A stretch of DNA of 64,000 nt, taken from Bullera alba (Eukaryota > Basidiomycota > Tremellomycetes > Tremellales > Bulleraceae). The DNA is taken from positions 1,550,001-1,614,000 of the forward strand of contig BCIX01000002.1 of assembly GCA_001600095.1 (NCBI GenBank). The letters are read 5' to 3'. Below are positions 45,201-54,966 of the stretch, piece after piece (the first letter of the stretch is position 1; every line of letters begins with the position of its first letter). The notes beneath the pieces are model-generated. The model saw only the letters and a program-made list of their open reading frames with translations. It did no database searches and was not told the DNA's origin. The position numbers were made by a program, and so were the translations under genes.

Positions 45201-45634
45201 ATATTCCACCACCACATCCAGGCGCAGAATCACCTTTTGGCTCGAGAATGTGACTGCCTTGAAGCTCCTCGAGACTCCGGATCGGATAGAAGCCGAATCA
45301 TCCCCAGAGACAAAGTACGCTATGGCATCCGTGAGATCGTTCTCGGAGCGGATGGAGAATTCCTCGCCGTCATCGTCGGTATAGGTGAGCGCAAACGGCG
45401 ATGCCGACAAAGAAAAGCACTCTTCGACCTAAACCCATCAGCTGATCAGCAGAGCGCAAGGAGAAGAAGAAGGAGAAGAACCGGTTGCGAACTCACTCTC
45501 CGCCTCAGCGAGTCGAGCCTGCATGTCGCAGCAGACGGAAAGTTGACTTTGCGGGTTGAGCCTTCGTATCCGCATTTCACAACCAGCGCTCTGTTGGGTC
45601 GCCCGCTGATAGCCCCTGGGGTCGTCTTCCGCAT
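42290..45634 (-). CDS. PB1 plus five ZZ zinc-finger protein, NBR1/p62-like
   Basis: Probable selective-autophagy receptor or signalling adaptor. ATG is at 45634. PB1 domain (residues about 15-90): ALVVKCGYEGSTRKVNF with the basic Lys, and YTDDDGEEFSIRSENDLTDA, an OPCA acidic motif, joined across the first intron as LRRRVEECFSL. A long Ser-rich linker follows, with an acidic patch and a LIR-like core DDFALV at 44514-44531. ZZ-type fingers follow in order: DCSACKIRLDYMRYVC with ELCVNC; SDCSICRTALYSSRYKC with FDLCKGC; FCHNCLQDIVGPRFHC with WDLCINC; CLCDGCGVEIAGKRYQC; and a diverged TLCDIHSDQIRGVWLRC. The C-terminus is short (RTLADLG, then to VYLDS). I see no FW (NBR1) domain and no UBA domain. 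About seven to eight exons. Confidence 0.82.
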
Positions 45635-45892
45635 GGTAGTATTGGTCGAGTCATGGAGTTGTGACGTTGTAGCTATCTGTCATAGTGTTGGCGATGTCGG
45701 TGTATGTACAGCAAGTCGCAGTAATAGCAGCAGTCACTGTTGACAACCAGTGCAAGAGATGTTCAGGCCGTCGGGTATACGGACAACTCCGGCAGAAATG
45801 TTCAGATCACGTCGACATTGGGTCGACAGCATAGCTCTTCGTTGAATTCCACACCTGGCTTCTCGCTCTCAACTTGTACTGACGACAGCAAC

Positions 45893-47226
45893 ATGTCTCG
45901 GAGAGCTATACCGCGAATCGCTACCCTCGGAGCCAGTCGTCAACTGCAGACGTCCGCGGTGAACAAGTCACGGACGGCTTGGAAAGCTGCTGCAGTCGGG
46001 ATCGCCACAGTCGGAGGAGCTCTCTGGATCTATCAGGATGTCCGAGGTGAGAGCCAGAGCCTTGGCGCCTTCGTGTGAGAAAAAGAGCTAATCAGAGATG
46101 ATGTCAGTTGCCGATACATGGCGGTCTGTTCGAGCGCCGTTCTTGCTGCACGCTGAAGAGGCCAAACCCGATGATCCCTCGTCAAGTAAACTGGCAGGAT
46201 ACCGAGGTGAAGAGTCCCATCTCGCCCAGGGGGCGGCAAGTTGCTGATGCCACCGCTACAGTCGACCCGGAGACCGACATGCGATTCGCTCCTTACCTCC
46301 AGCTCACCACCAGTACATCTCCTCTAGCACTGATAGGTCTTGGTGTGCGGAAAGTCTCCTTCCTAAGGGTGAAGGTTTACAGCGCGGGCTTCTATCTGGA
46401 TGAAGCACAGTGTAAAGCTCTTGATCAGGTGTCCGGATGGCAGGTGGGTCTATTCTTCAAAACATTGAAATCCTCGCTGACGCCGACACAGGACTTCACG
46501 GCACAAAGCTTACTGTCGCAGACGAAAGACTCGATCTCGGGGGAGATTCTGATGGACAATCTCCTGTCGAAGCCAGTTGCATGCGCCGTTCAGATAGGTA
46601 AGCAACACCTCGCTCCAACCTCGTGGATTTTTACTGATGCCGATGATAGTGCCCGTCAGGAACACGGACTTCGGCGTGAGCAGACTCTCCCTCTCAATGG
46701 TCTCGATTGCCGATACTGACATATCGGTCAGCATTTGCGTGATGGATTCACCCGTGCGTTAGCTGCTCGCCAAAAGCTCGCAAGGGTCGCAGGCAAGCTA
46801 GAAGAGGCGGATGAAGCGGTAAGCTGACGAGTCTCTGACCCCCGACCGACTGTACAAGCTCATACATTGTGTAGCGGATAACAAACTCGATCCAAACGTT
46901 GAAATCCTTCTTCCCCGCTCAATCAGTCCCCAAGGGAAAGTCGTTAGTGCTGCTCAGAACTGCAGCGGGGTCGCTGGTCGTCGAGTACGAGGTGAGCTAG
47001 GTGGTTGACTATCTCGCGTGCAGACTAGCTCACTCGATCTCAGGGCAAGGTGCTAGGACAGTTGGATGACCCATGGGTGTCGAAGGAGATGATGTTGGCG
47101 TACTTTGCCGACAAGGATGTGATCTCGCCGAAGGTGTGTTATGATGAGCAGGGAAAAACGCATACTGACACTACTCAGCTAAAAGAGGACGTGGCAGCTG
47201 GCTTGGAGGGTTTCATCAAGCGATAA
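45893..47226 (+). CDS. AIM46: AIM18/AIM46-type mitochondrial protein with chalcone isomerase-like fold
   Basis: Mitochondrial protein of the fungal Aim18/Aim46 family (chalcone-isomerase fold without known flavonoid activity). Nine short exons by my reading: 45893-46046, 46108-46206, 46262-46443, 46492-46597, 46650-46675, 46732-46818, 46875-46991, 47044-47133 and 47179-47226. The N-terminus (MSRRAIPRIATLGASRQLQT) is a good presequence and is followed by a membrane segment AAAVGIATVGGALWIYQ. The domain comprises VDPETDMRFAPYLQL, LIGLGVRKVSFLRVKVYSAG, FYLDEAQCKAL, VPVRNTDFG, HLRDGFTRALAAR and LKSFFPAQSVPKGKSLVLLR. It ends with VLGQLDDPWVSKEMMLAYFA. Removing 46207-46261 restores GYRVDPETD; leaving it in gives a long false ORF. 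Which of the two yeast paralogues it matches cannot be decided. Confidence 0.85.
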
Positions 47227-47303
47227 TCCGTGTCATCATGTATGCATCTACCACTCAAACCAAACGGGAGAGGTTCATCGAAAGTCGAGGTTCGACTTTT
47301 CAG

Positions 47304-48224
47304 CTAGACTCTGCCGAAATGCCAAATCTCCCAGAGCAGAACTGTGATGAAGCCCATGGCAAGACCAGCAGTCGTGCTCCAGGCTGGGACTTTGGCTGTC
47401 GAACCCGCTGCGTTACAATTGACAACTACGCCATTTCCCGCCGTTGTGACCACTGAACCTCCCCCGGCCGTTGCTCCCGCAGCCACCGCCCAGCCACTTG
47501 CCGCTGTCGCAGTGGCAGCTTGAGCTACCACTGCGCCATTCCCTGCGACCGTTTTGACCCCCGTGTTGTCCTGGGCGGCGAGGTGGGTCCAAGCGCTGCC
47601 GCCCGTAGGCTGGGCGGTGGAGATTTGTACCGTCGTTCCGGGTTTACCAGCTCCGTCATCCTTGTTCCCGCTCCAACCGCCCTTGTCGTCCCCGTAGTGA
47701 TCACTAGGCTTGCTGACGTCGCCATTGATGGTCTTGGTCTCTCCAGTAACGGTGCTTTCGTACTCTGTTCCCGTGCTGGTCTGCCAGAAAGACGTCAAAG
47801 TCTGGGTGATCGCAGTCGTGGTTTCGAACGTGGTCGACATGAGGACAGGGGTGGGCTTGATCTTGTAGATATACACTGTGCCCTCTTTGGTCAAAGTCGA
47901 GGTCACAATCTTGGTGTCGGTCGAGTAAACGGTGGACGTGGTGGTAGTGGAGTCTGTGACATAAGTGGTGATATAGCAAGGAATTGAAGTGGTAGAGACA
48001 ATGGTGGTAGTGACGACAGATGCTTGCAGAGTGGTTTCTGTGCCTCCGCCATAAGTACAATCGCCGCCATCACATCTATCTCGAAGGGTTGCAGTTGGTG
48101 CATTGGTGGGTGCGATCAGTACTGTAGTGGGAGTGGCGAGTGGTGCGAAAGCAGGAACGGCGGCTCCTGCAACGAGAGTGGTGAGTGTGAGGCTGGAAAG
48201 GATGGGAAGAAGCTTGGCGAGCAT
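47304..48224 (-). CDS. Secreted Thr-rich GPI-anchored-type cell surface protein
   Basis: Unrecognised surface protein, intronless, 306 residues. The signal peptide is clear (MLAKLLPILSSLTLTTLVAG, cleavage probably after GAA). The first third is Thr/Ser/Val-rich with short VTST/TTTS stretches, as in O-mannosylated wall proteins, and holds only a few cysteines (RDRCDGGDCTYGG, PCYITTY). The middle has Gly/Asp-rich DDKGGWSGNKDDGAGKPG. The C-terminus has small residues (NCNAAGSTAK) before a hydrophobic tail (LAMGFITVLLWEIWHFG), as expected for GPI attachment. The tail carries a final charged GRV, so a plain membrane anchor is possible. The lack of introns contrasts with its neighbours. It lies 77 bases from the stop of the convergent AIM46 gene. 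Confidence 0.8.
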   Translation of the reverse strand: MLAKLLPILSSLTLTTLVAGAAVPAFAPLATPTTVLIAPTNAPTATLRDRCDGGDCTYGGGTETTLQASVVTTTIVSTTSIPCYITTYVTDSTTTTSTVYSTDTKIVTSTLTKEGTVYIYKIKPTPVLMSTTFETTTAITQTLTSFWQTSTGTEYESTVTGETKTINGDVSKPSDHYGDDKGGWSGNKDDGAGKPGTTVQISTAQPTGGSAWTHLAAQDNTGVKTVAGNGAVVAQAATATAASGWAVAAGATAGGGSVVTTAGNGVVVNCNAAGSTAKVPAWSTTAGLAMGFITVLLWEIWHFGRV

Positions 48225-48608
48225 GGTGAGGTGAGAGTGTGTTGTGGCGAGAGTAGGGTGGTCTGGAAGATAAATACGTGAAGAGTCAGATCAAGTAACG
48301 CTGTCAATGCGTTTGTTGACGCGGACTGGCCGCCGCATGCACTGCCAAACGCCTCCTCTGCGCAAAGGTCAAAGGACCATTACTTATAACAGCAAAGTCG
48401 CCGAGTCCTGGGAGACCCGACCACAAAGGGAATGGGTCGGAAACACGACCTCGCTGACTCTGGCAGAGGTTGATCATGTCCCGAGGAGCTGTGAATAGGT
48501 GATAAGGATTAGTTGATCCACCAGCGACCTGATAAGATCAGTGCTTGCCCACGATTCATGAGCCCGATCATCGCAAATCCCGATTCTGATTGCATGCTTG
48601 GCAGTACC
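48225..48608. other. Upstream region of the surface protein gene and 3' end region of NDUFS3
   Basis: 384 bases between two minus-strand genes. A TATA-like ATTTATC (coding strand) lies near 48268-48275, about 45 bases upstream of the surface-protein ATG. Nothing else is recognisable. Confidence 0.35.
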
Positions 48609-49840
48609 CTACTTCTTCTGGTCTTTGTTCTCGGGAGGTGGCGGTGGAGGAGGGATTTTGAAGTCCTGATGAATGAAATATTAGCAGGCCTCCTCTCGCA
48701 AACGGTTTCTAGTCTTACTTCTGGATGCGACGTTGGGTCTCCGGAGCCAACCTGCTCCCAAGGCGAAGCAGCGTCCGCGAAGGATCTGGATAACGCCAAT
48801 GTCAGTTCTCCACCTTTTTAGGCTATGAGCCAGGGTGACTAACCGGTAGGCTTGTGTGAGCTGCAATGGCTCATACACGACTCTCTTCTTAACTTCATCG
48901 TACCGGACCTCAGAGTATCCCTGCAGATTGTAAGCTTATCTCGCGAATAGAATGTCGTTTAGAGTAGCTCACAGTCAATGGGTAATCCTTTCTCAATGGG
49001 TGACCCTCGAAACCTAGAAGATCGCCAATCAGTCAGAGCCCGAAGCAGTATCTTGCTGCCGCGTACCGTAGTCGGTCAAGATTCGACGCCTAGCACATAG
49101 ATCAGCTTGAATCGCAGATCATATAGAAAGCTGCACTGACAGATCCGGGTGACCGCTGAAGAACACTCCGAACATGTCCCAGACTTCTCGCTCGTACCAA
49201 TTGGCGCCGGTGTAGACACCGACGACCGAAGGGACCGGGGTGACCTCGTCGGTGTATGTCTTCACCCTGATTCGAGATTGGTGCGATACCGACAACAGGT
49301 TGTAGACGATCTTCCATAGTCCACGATCAGCTGTCTTCGATCTCACATGCGGCGATCCGGATCCGCTCGCAACTCACCTCGAATCGCTTAGCTCTGGTCG
49401 GGTAGTCCACAGCCGTGATATCCATGACGCTCTTGTACTGGCATTGCGAGTGATCCCTCAGGAAAGTCAACGTCTGCACGATCGCCGTTGGCGGGACGTA
49501 AAGCGTGAGCTCGTCTTTGTAGACGGAGAACTGCTGGACGTATTTGGGTAGACAGGTGAGGATGTATTGACCGTATTGGTGCAAGGGGGAGTTGATGTCG
49601 GCCGACTTGGTCGCTGGGTTGATTCCCACCGGTTCAGAGAATGGAGCGGCGGAGGGCTCAGCTAAGGACGCAGGTCTACATTAGCACTTCGATTCACAGA
49701 TATCCGCGGCGGAGAGATTCGAACACACCGAGGGCCATTGCGGTCGATCGGAAAGTTCTAGTCGGGCATCTGCAAGCGGCAGGTCGCGCGAGCTGCCTGG
49801 CGGCACCCCTGAGGGCTGTGATTGATGATCTGGCAGCCAT
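48609..49840 (-). CDS. NDUFS3: NDUFS3, 30 kDa subunit of mitochondrial complex I
   Basis: Peripheral-arm subunit of NADH:ubiquinone oxidoreductase. ATG at 49840 opens an Arg-rich presequence ([20 protein letters not shown]). Exon 1 ends at 49729 and joins [13 protein letters not shown]. The family core follows: [51 protein letters not shown], then [39 protein letters not shown], the signature [20 protein letters not shown] and [20 protein letters not shown]. It ends in a Pro-rich tail [17 protein letters not shown] with stop at 48609-48611. The first intron is set by frame; a donor later in exon 1 would break the frame. Presence of complex I genes excludes lineages that have lost it, such as Saccharomyces. 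Confidence 0.94.
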
Positions 49841-50154
49841 GCTGGGATGTGTCGATGGCTACTGAGTCTGATGCTGTTGTTGAATGTGTCGATGATCATT
49901 GGCTCGGGAGTGGTGGTGTCCACTGGGCCAGGCTATCGCTTTGGGATTAAACGTAAATAATCCATGGTCCTGAATAAATCCATGGTGTCCTAAATAACCG
50001 CAGTACTCGTACTCTGCGCATGCGGGATGCATGATACTCCTGTCGTGTAGAAATAGTGTGTTCGTATAAGAGCCTGGGAGTGTCTTCTTCATAGCCCGTG
50101 TGACAAGCATTATGATACAGATAGTGTACGTGTATGACCAGCACTCGACGTTTC
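49841..50154. other. NDUFS3 upstream region and CHS4 3' region
   Basis: 314 bases between two minus-strand genes. A tandem ATCCATGG(A/T)(C)CTAAATAA-like pair lies around 49955-49998 (two copies of AAATAA/CCATGGT spaced about 20 bases). No gene is seen. Confidence 0.3.
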
Positions 50155-52579
50155 TCACATGATAACGCACTCGCTTTCGGCTTCGTGACGGGTCGGTCTG
50201 GCTCCCTTTCTCGTCTTGCCATTCTTCGCATTGTTCAGCTCTGTCAATCGCTGCATGGCCCGCTTGTGCTGTTGTGCTAGAGTGACCTCAGTACGACGTG
50301 TGGATTGTGCCACTCGGGTTGAACTCACCCGCAGCTCGCATGTACCATCGCTTTGCGCTGTCCATGTCCTGCTTGATCCCGATACCCATTTCCGTATAAT
50401 CTGACCCAAGTCGTCAGCTCAATCCGCCAAAGCAGACATGCCAACTTACATCCAACTGCATACTCGGCCTTGGCCAGGCCTTTATTAGCAGCTTTCCTTC
50501 CCCAGAGATATGCTTCGGTATCCGATTGCTTCAGCACGCCCTCTACGCAATCATAATGATCAGCTCCTCCATACCGCACTTACAGTGCGCCTGATGTACT
50601 CACCACTTCCAGTAAGGTACCAGCCTGATAGGGCCAGCTCGGCTTCGCTATCGCCTTTCTCCGCAGCCCGTGTGTACCAGGCGATACTCTTTCTCGGGTC
50701 TATTGGACAACTCAGGTTGCCAAACTCGTGGCAAGAGCCCAGCTTGAATTGACTCGGGGCATACCCTAGTTGAGCAGCTTGCAGGAATAGCTCTCGGGCC
50801 ATGTTCGGGTCGTAAGGGACCACTCCGCCGTTGTTGGGCCGCTCGTGGAGTAGCGCGAGTTCGTGTAGCGAGTGGGGATTGTCCTCGTCCGCTTGAGCTG
50901 CAGCTCGTCGAAGCCATACCGCGCCTTCCCTCGGATTGCGAGGCTGTTGCAGTAAACCACCAAGGAGGATCATGGACAGCTTGTACATTGCCGCAGTATC
51001 CCCAAGAGCGGCTGCCTTGCGATAAAACAAAACCGCTCTGCCGGCGTCCTTCTTCGTTCCGGCTCCAATCTCGTTGCATACCGCTGATCGATATGTCGCC
51101 GCTGGGTGATTCAACTTCGATGCCATGAGGTAGAGGTAATATGCCTTTTCGTGATCGACGGTCAGGCCCAATTGACCAGTTCCATACAGGTTGGCGAGGA
51201 AGAATTGAGCATCCGGATAAGGCTGTTTGCTCTCTGCCAACTTCTTGATATTCCGCAAAGACTCCTGGAGGAGAACATCTCTATATTTTCTTCCAAGGCG
51301 TATGTCCTTTTCGCTCAACTCGTCTCCGATCTTCTTGGCTGCCTCGATGAGGTACTTGGCAAAGGCAAATTGTGCTTCGGGGTCAGGATCGTCCTTCATT
51401 CGTTTCCGGTAGTCGTCGACATATTGCTTTGTATATGGCGGTTTGTTGAGATCGACGGCTGCTTGTGTCCCACGCCGACGTGTCGAGGATGCGCCAACGG
51501 ACTCGGTTGGCGCTCTCGTCAGGGAGATCGAGGATTGTGAGGAAATCGCAGATGCCGTCGTGTTGGTCCTCGCGAGCGTCGCCGTGGAATGTTGTCTAGA
51601 CGGCAGTGTTTGCGAAGAGGAGGAAGCTTGGGGATGGGATACCGGTGGAAGTCCGAGAAAGTCCGTGGCAGCAGAGTAGTAAGGGTTCGAGAAGTCGGGT
51701 TGAGCGACGTAAGCTCCATTCGTGCTGCCGTATTGGTCGTATCCACTTCCGCCATTCTGAGCATTCTGTGGGTACTGATATGATCCCGAGTCTCCGTATG
51801 CGTTCATCCCTGTATCCAAGCTGTACACGCTCGCTGCACCGTCGAACCTGGCGTTGCCATTGGACGGGTAATCGCCAGTCACGGTCCGTTGTCTAGGCGG
51901 ATACGGTCCACGAGTCTGGTAATTCTGTCCAGGAGGCGGCATAGATTGTTGACGATGCGTGTTCAGAGGTGGACTGGTCTCGGTCGACGTGAAAGATAGT
52001 TGGGATAAATTCATGTCATTGGGATCAGAGATTGGTCTCCTGCCGACGCTCCCTGCGGAATGCCGGTTCACGTTGGGCTGCGACGTGCGATTCTCGTATC
52101 CTTGGTGATTGTAGGGAGAATGGTGGGATGGATACTGAGACGTTGGCAGGCCATAGTCCACGGGCGCATACGGGGCGTGTTCTATCGAGGAGTTACGTGA
52201 ATGTCCTTGATGAGGCTGTTGCTGTGGGTAGGGTTGAGGCGAACTCGTCATGCCGTGTCCTTCAGAAGCCATTAGAGCACTGTATGAGGGAAGTGGTGGG
52301 TCGTTTGGATCAGGCTCGGCCGACATTGGATTCGCTGGCATGTCAAGTCAGTAAGTTTTCTGTAAGGATGTCATTCCAGTATGCTCGAGGGCATTCCGGC
52401 CCTGGTGTAAGGGCTCTGAGCTGCCTGACCGACTCACCGTGATCTTTCATACTGCGACTCCGAGAAGTACTTCCCCCGTTTTGGCCTTCCCCTCCATCGG
52501 CGTAATATGACGAAGAGGACGATCCAGTTGGTCCATGATCGTACGTCTGCGCGCGACGAGGTTGAGGATGGTTGCTCAT
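50155..52579 (-). CDS. CHS4: Chs4/Skt5-family chitin synthase activator with Sel1 repeats and CAAX box
   Basis: Activator and localiser of class IV chitin synthase at the plasma membrane and septum (Skt5/Chs4 in yeast, Csr proteins in Cryptococcus). ATG is at 52579. Residues 1 to about 270 are Ser/Gln/Tyr-rich and disordered. From PYTKQYVDDYRKRMKDDPDP (the family entry to the repeats) there are about seven Sel1-like repeats. Examples are DAQFFLANLYGTGQLGL, AATYRSAVCNEIGAGT, KLSMILLGGLLQQPRNPREG, QFKLGSCHEFGNLSCPIDPR and LALSGWYLTGSG. The last repeats lie in short downstream exons. The protein ends ESECVIM: a Cys-aliphatic-aliphatic-Met CAAX box, as in yeast Skt5, predicting farnesylation. It is divergent from TRP2. 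Which of the several fungal Chs4-like paralogues this is cannot be told. Confidence 0.88.
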
Positions 52580-52959
52580 GGTGCGTCCGTGCTCTTTGCA
52601 GACCGAATGTTGAAAGGCACCCGCGAATGTATATGTCAAGGACGCGTAACTTCGTGGGCTATCCTTCACCTCTGCCAATGTCGTCGCAGAACCCCCACTG
52701 GTCGACGACGAGCTATGTTTTGTTGTCGCTATGCACACTCGGCGTTGACACACTCGAGCTTAATGGCCCATGCTAAGCTCGTCCTGCACGAAGCCCAAGA
52801 CCAAGCCACGGAATTAAATCTAGCTTAACCACGTGGCGGAGATGACCGACTCGACCTGCACGGACAGCACCAGCTAGAAATATGGCAACGACTCTGCAAC
52901 GACTCGTAAAGACAATCTGAACATTTATCCTTCTCCATACCAAGCACAATCCAGTCACA
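52580..52959. promoter_or_regulatory. Divergent promoter region of CHS4 and TRP2
   Basis: 380 bases between divergent starts. One ACGCGT hexamer lies at 52642-52647, about 65 bases upstream of the CHS4 ATG. I looked for the Gcn4 core TGACTC near TRP2 and did not find it. GACTCG words occur at about 52844 and 52903. Confidence 0.35.
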
Positions 52960-54921
52960 ATGACCTCTTCGGTACGAGCTATCGCCGCTGCGAGATCGCT
53001 AGCTGATTTGCTATATTTTCCAGTCATCTCAACCGTATCCCTCCCTCAAAGAGCTGCAGGAGATCTTCTCCTCGTCCTCCTCTTCCCCTTCAACCCTAGC
53101 ACCTCCCTCAGACCCAACGTACCCCTCGACCTCTCACCCATCCTCGAGCAATGGAGCGAAATCGACGGACACCACACCAAACATGGTCCCAGTGTACCTC
53201 GAGCTTCCAGCCGATCTGCTCACCCCCGTTGCTGCATACCTAAAGGTGGCAAGCCAGAGCGAGTACAGTTTCCTTCTGGAGAGCGTTGAGGGTGGAGAAA
53301 ATCTCGCTAGATATAGTTTCGTCGGAGCAGGTGAGTATACCGCCCGAGACAGTATACATCAAGCTGATTCTCATCCGCTCTAGACCCTCTGAAGACAATA
53401 CGCACGGGCGAGGGCTTTGACGTTGAGGGTGATCCTTTGGCGGCATTGGAGAAGGAGCTCGAAGCGTATCGATATGTCAAACTACCCCAGGTTCCCACAT
53501 TCACTGGTGAGTGAGATGCCATACCTCCTCTGCGCCATATTGACATACCGTCTAGGCGGCGCTGTTGGTTTCATCACATACGACTCGATACACCACTTTG
53601 AACCTGTCACGAAACCAGCGACTCCCCTCCACAATCCCCTGCCCGGCCTACCAGAAGCGTTCTTCATGGTCACCTCCACGCTGATCATCTTCGATCATAT
53701 CTACCAAACTATCAAAATCGTCTCGCATGTTCACCTCAGGCACGACACTCCCGCCTCTCAGATCCCCGCGCTGTATGAAGAATGTGTCGCAAGGCTCCAG
53801 GAGATCAGGCAGAAGCTGGAGTCGCCAGAGATCCCTCTACCAAAGCAGAAACCGATCAAATTGGGATACGAGGCGAAGAGCAATGTCGGCAAAGCTGGCT
53901 ATGAGGGTTTCGTTACGACATTGAAGAAGCACATTGTCAAGGGCGACATCATCCAGGCCGTCCCCAGTCAAAGATTGTCGAGACCGACAGAGCTGCATCC
54001 CTTCAACATCTACAGACACCTCAGACGGCTGAACCCCAGTCCGTACATGTTCTACCTCGACTGCAAAGATGTCCAGGTCATTGGAGCCAGCCCAGAGACG
54101 TTGTGCAAGGTTGAGGGGCGAAAGGTGTACAATCACGCTATTGCTGGAACGGTCAGAAGGGGCAAGACTGCTGAGGGTAAGTGGTTTGGCGGGTCAGTCA
54201 TGCCTCGCGGCCATACTGACATGATTGTAGAGGACGTCAAACTCGGAGAGGGACTTTTGGCGTCGGAGAAGGATCGAGCCGAGCACATCATGCTGGTCGA
54301 TCTGGCTCGAAACGACGTCAACCGAGTCTGCAAGCCCGAGACGGTCAACGTGGACGACTTGATGAAGCTCGAGAAATTCAGTCATGTCATCCACCTCACC
54401 AGTCAGATCAGTGGGATCCTGCGAGACGATCAATCGCGGTGAGCTGGATTGTTTCGAACGCCCCTTCAGCAGCTGACAAGCCTTTACAGGTTTGATGCCT
54501 TCCGATCCATTTTCCCTGCTGGAACGGTATCCGGTGCCCCGAAAGTGAAGGCTGTTCAGCTTGTTGGTGGACTGGAGAAAGAAAGGAGAGGGATCTATGC
54601 TGGAGCCGTTGGAAGGTTCGACTTCGACAGGAACGAGCTAGACACGTGTATTGCCATCCGAACAATGACGTACAAGGACGGCGTGGTGTACCTCCAGGCG
54701 GGTGAGTGAAAGCAGCCTCGAGAATTGACAGGGTGCTGATGGAATCAGGTGGTGGAATCGTGTTTGACAGTGAGGAAGAGGACGAGTATATCGAGACTAT
54801 CAACAAGCTTGGCGCGAATGTCAAATGCATCGAGGAAGCCGAAAGTGAGTGACCCCTCCATACCGACCTCAGTTCTCGCTAACGACGAGCAGAATACTAC
54901 GCGCAATTGCAGGGTCAGTAG
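52960..54921 (+). CDS. TRP2: TRP2, anthranilate synthase component I
   Basis: Converts chorismate (with ammonia from the Trp3 glutaminase) to anthranilate, the first step of tryptophan synthesis. Exon 1 is only 12 bases (52960-52971, MTSS). The allosteric region contains [20 protein letters not shown], matching the LLES-type tryptophan feedback site. The catalytic domain comprises [76 protein letters not shown] and TVRRGK. It continues with [40 protein letters not shown] and [20 protein letters not shown]. It ends YYAQLQGQ with stop at 54919-54921. About seven exons. A stand-alone component I, not fused to TrpG. Convergent with BST1, with 45 bases between the stops. Confidence 0.96.
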
Positions 54922-54966
54922 AACACTTAGAAGTATCACACTCTATGCATGCTCGTCTTCGACGCC

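Noticed and set aside
46108..46719. Long plus-strand ORF (203 residues) over the AIM46 gene
   Set aside because: It reads through introns (46207-46261 and 46444-46491) and uses the wrong frame for exon 2. Splicing gives GYRVDPETD and the expected chalcone isomerase-like domain.
45893..47226. True chalcone isomerase / flavonoid pathway
   Set aside because: The fold is shared, but the presequence, membrane segment and fungal context fit the Aim18/Aim46 family, which has no known flavonoid role.
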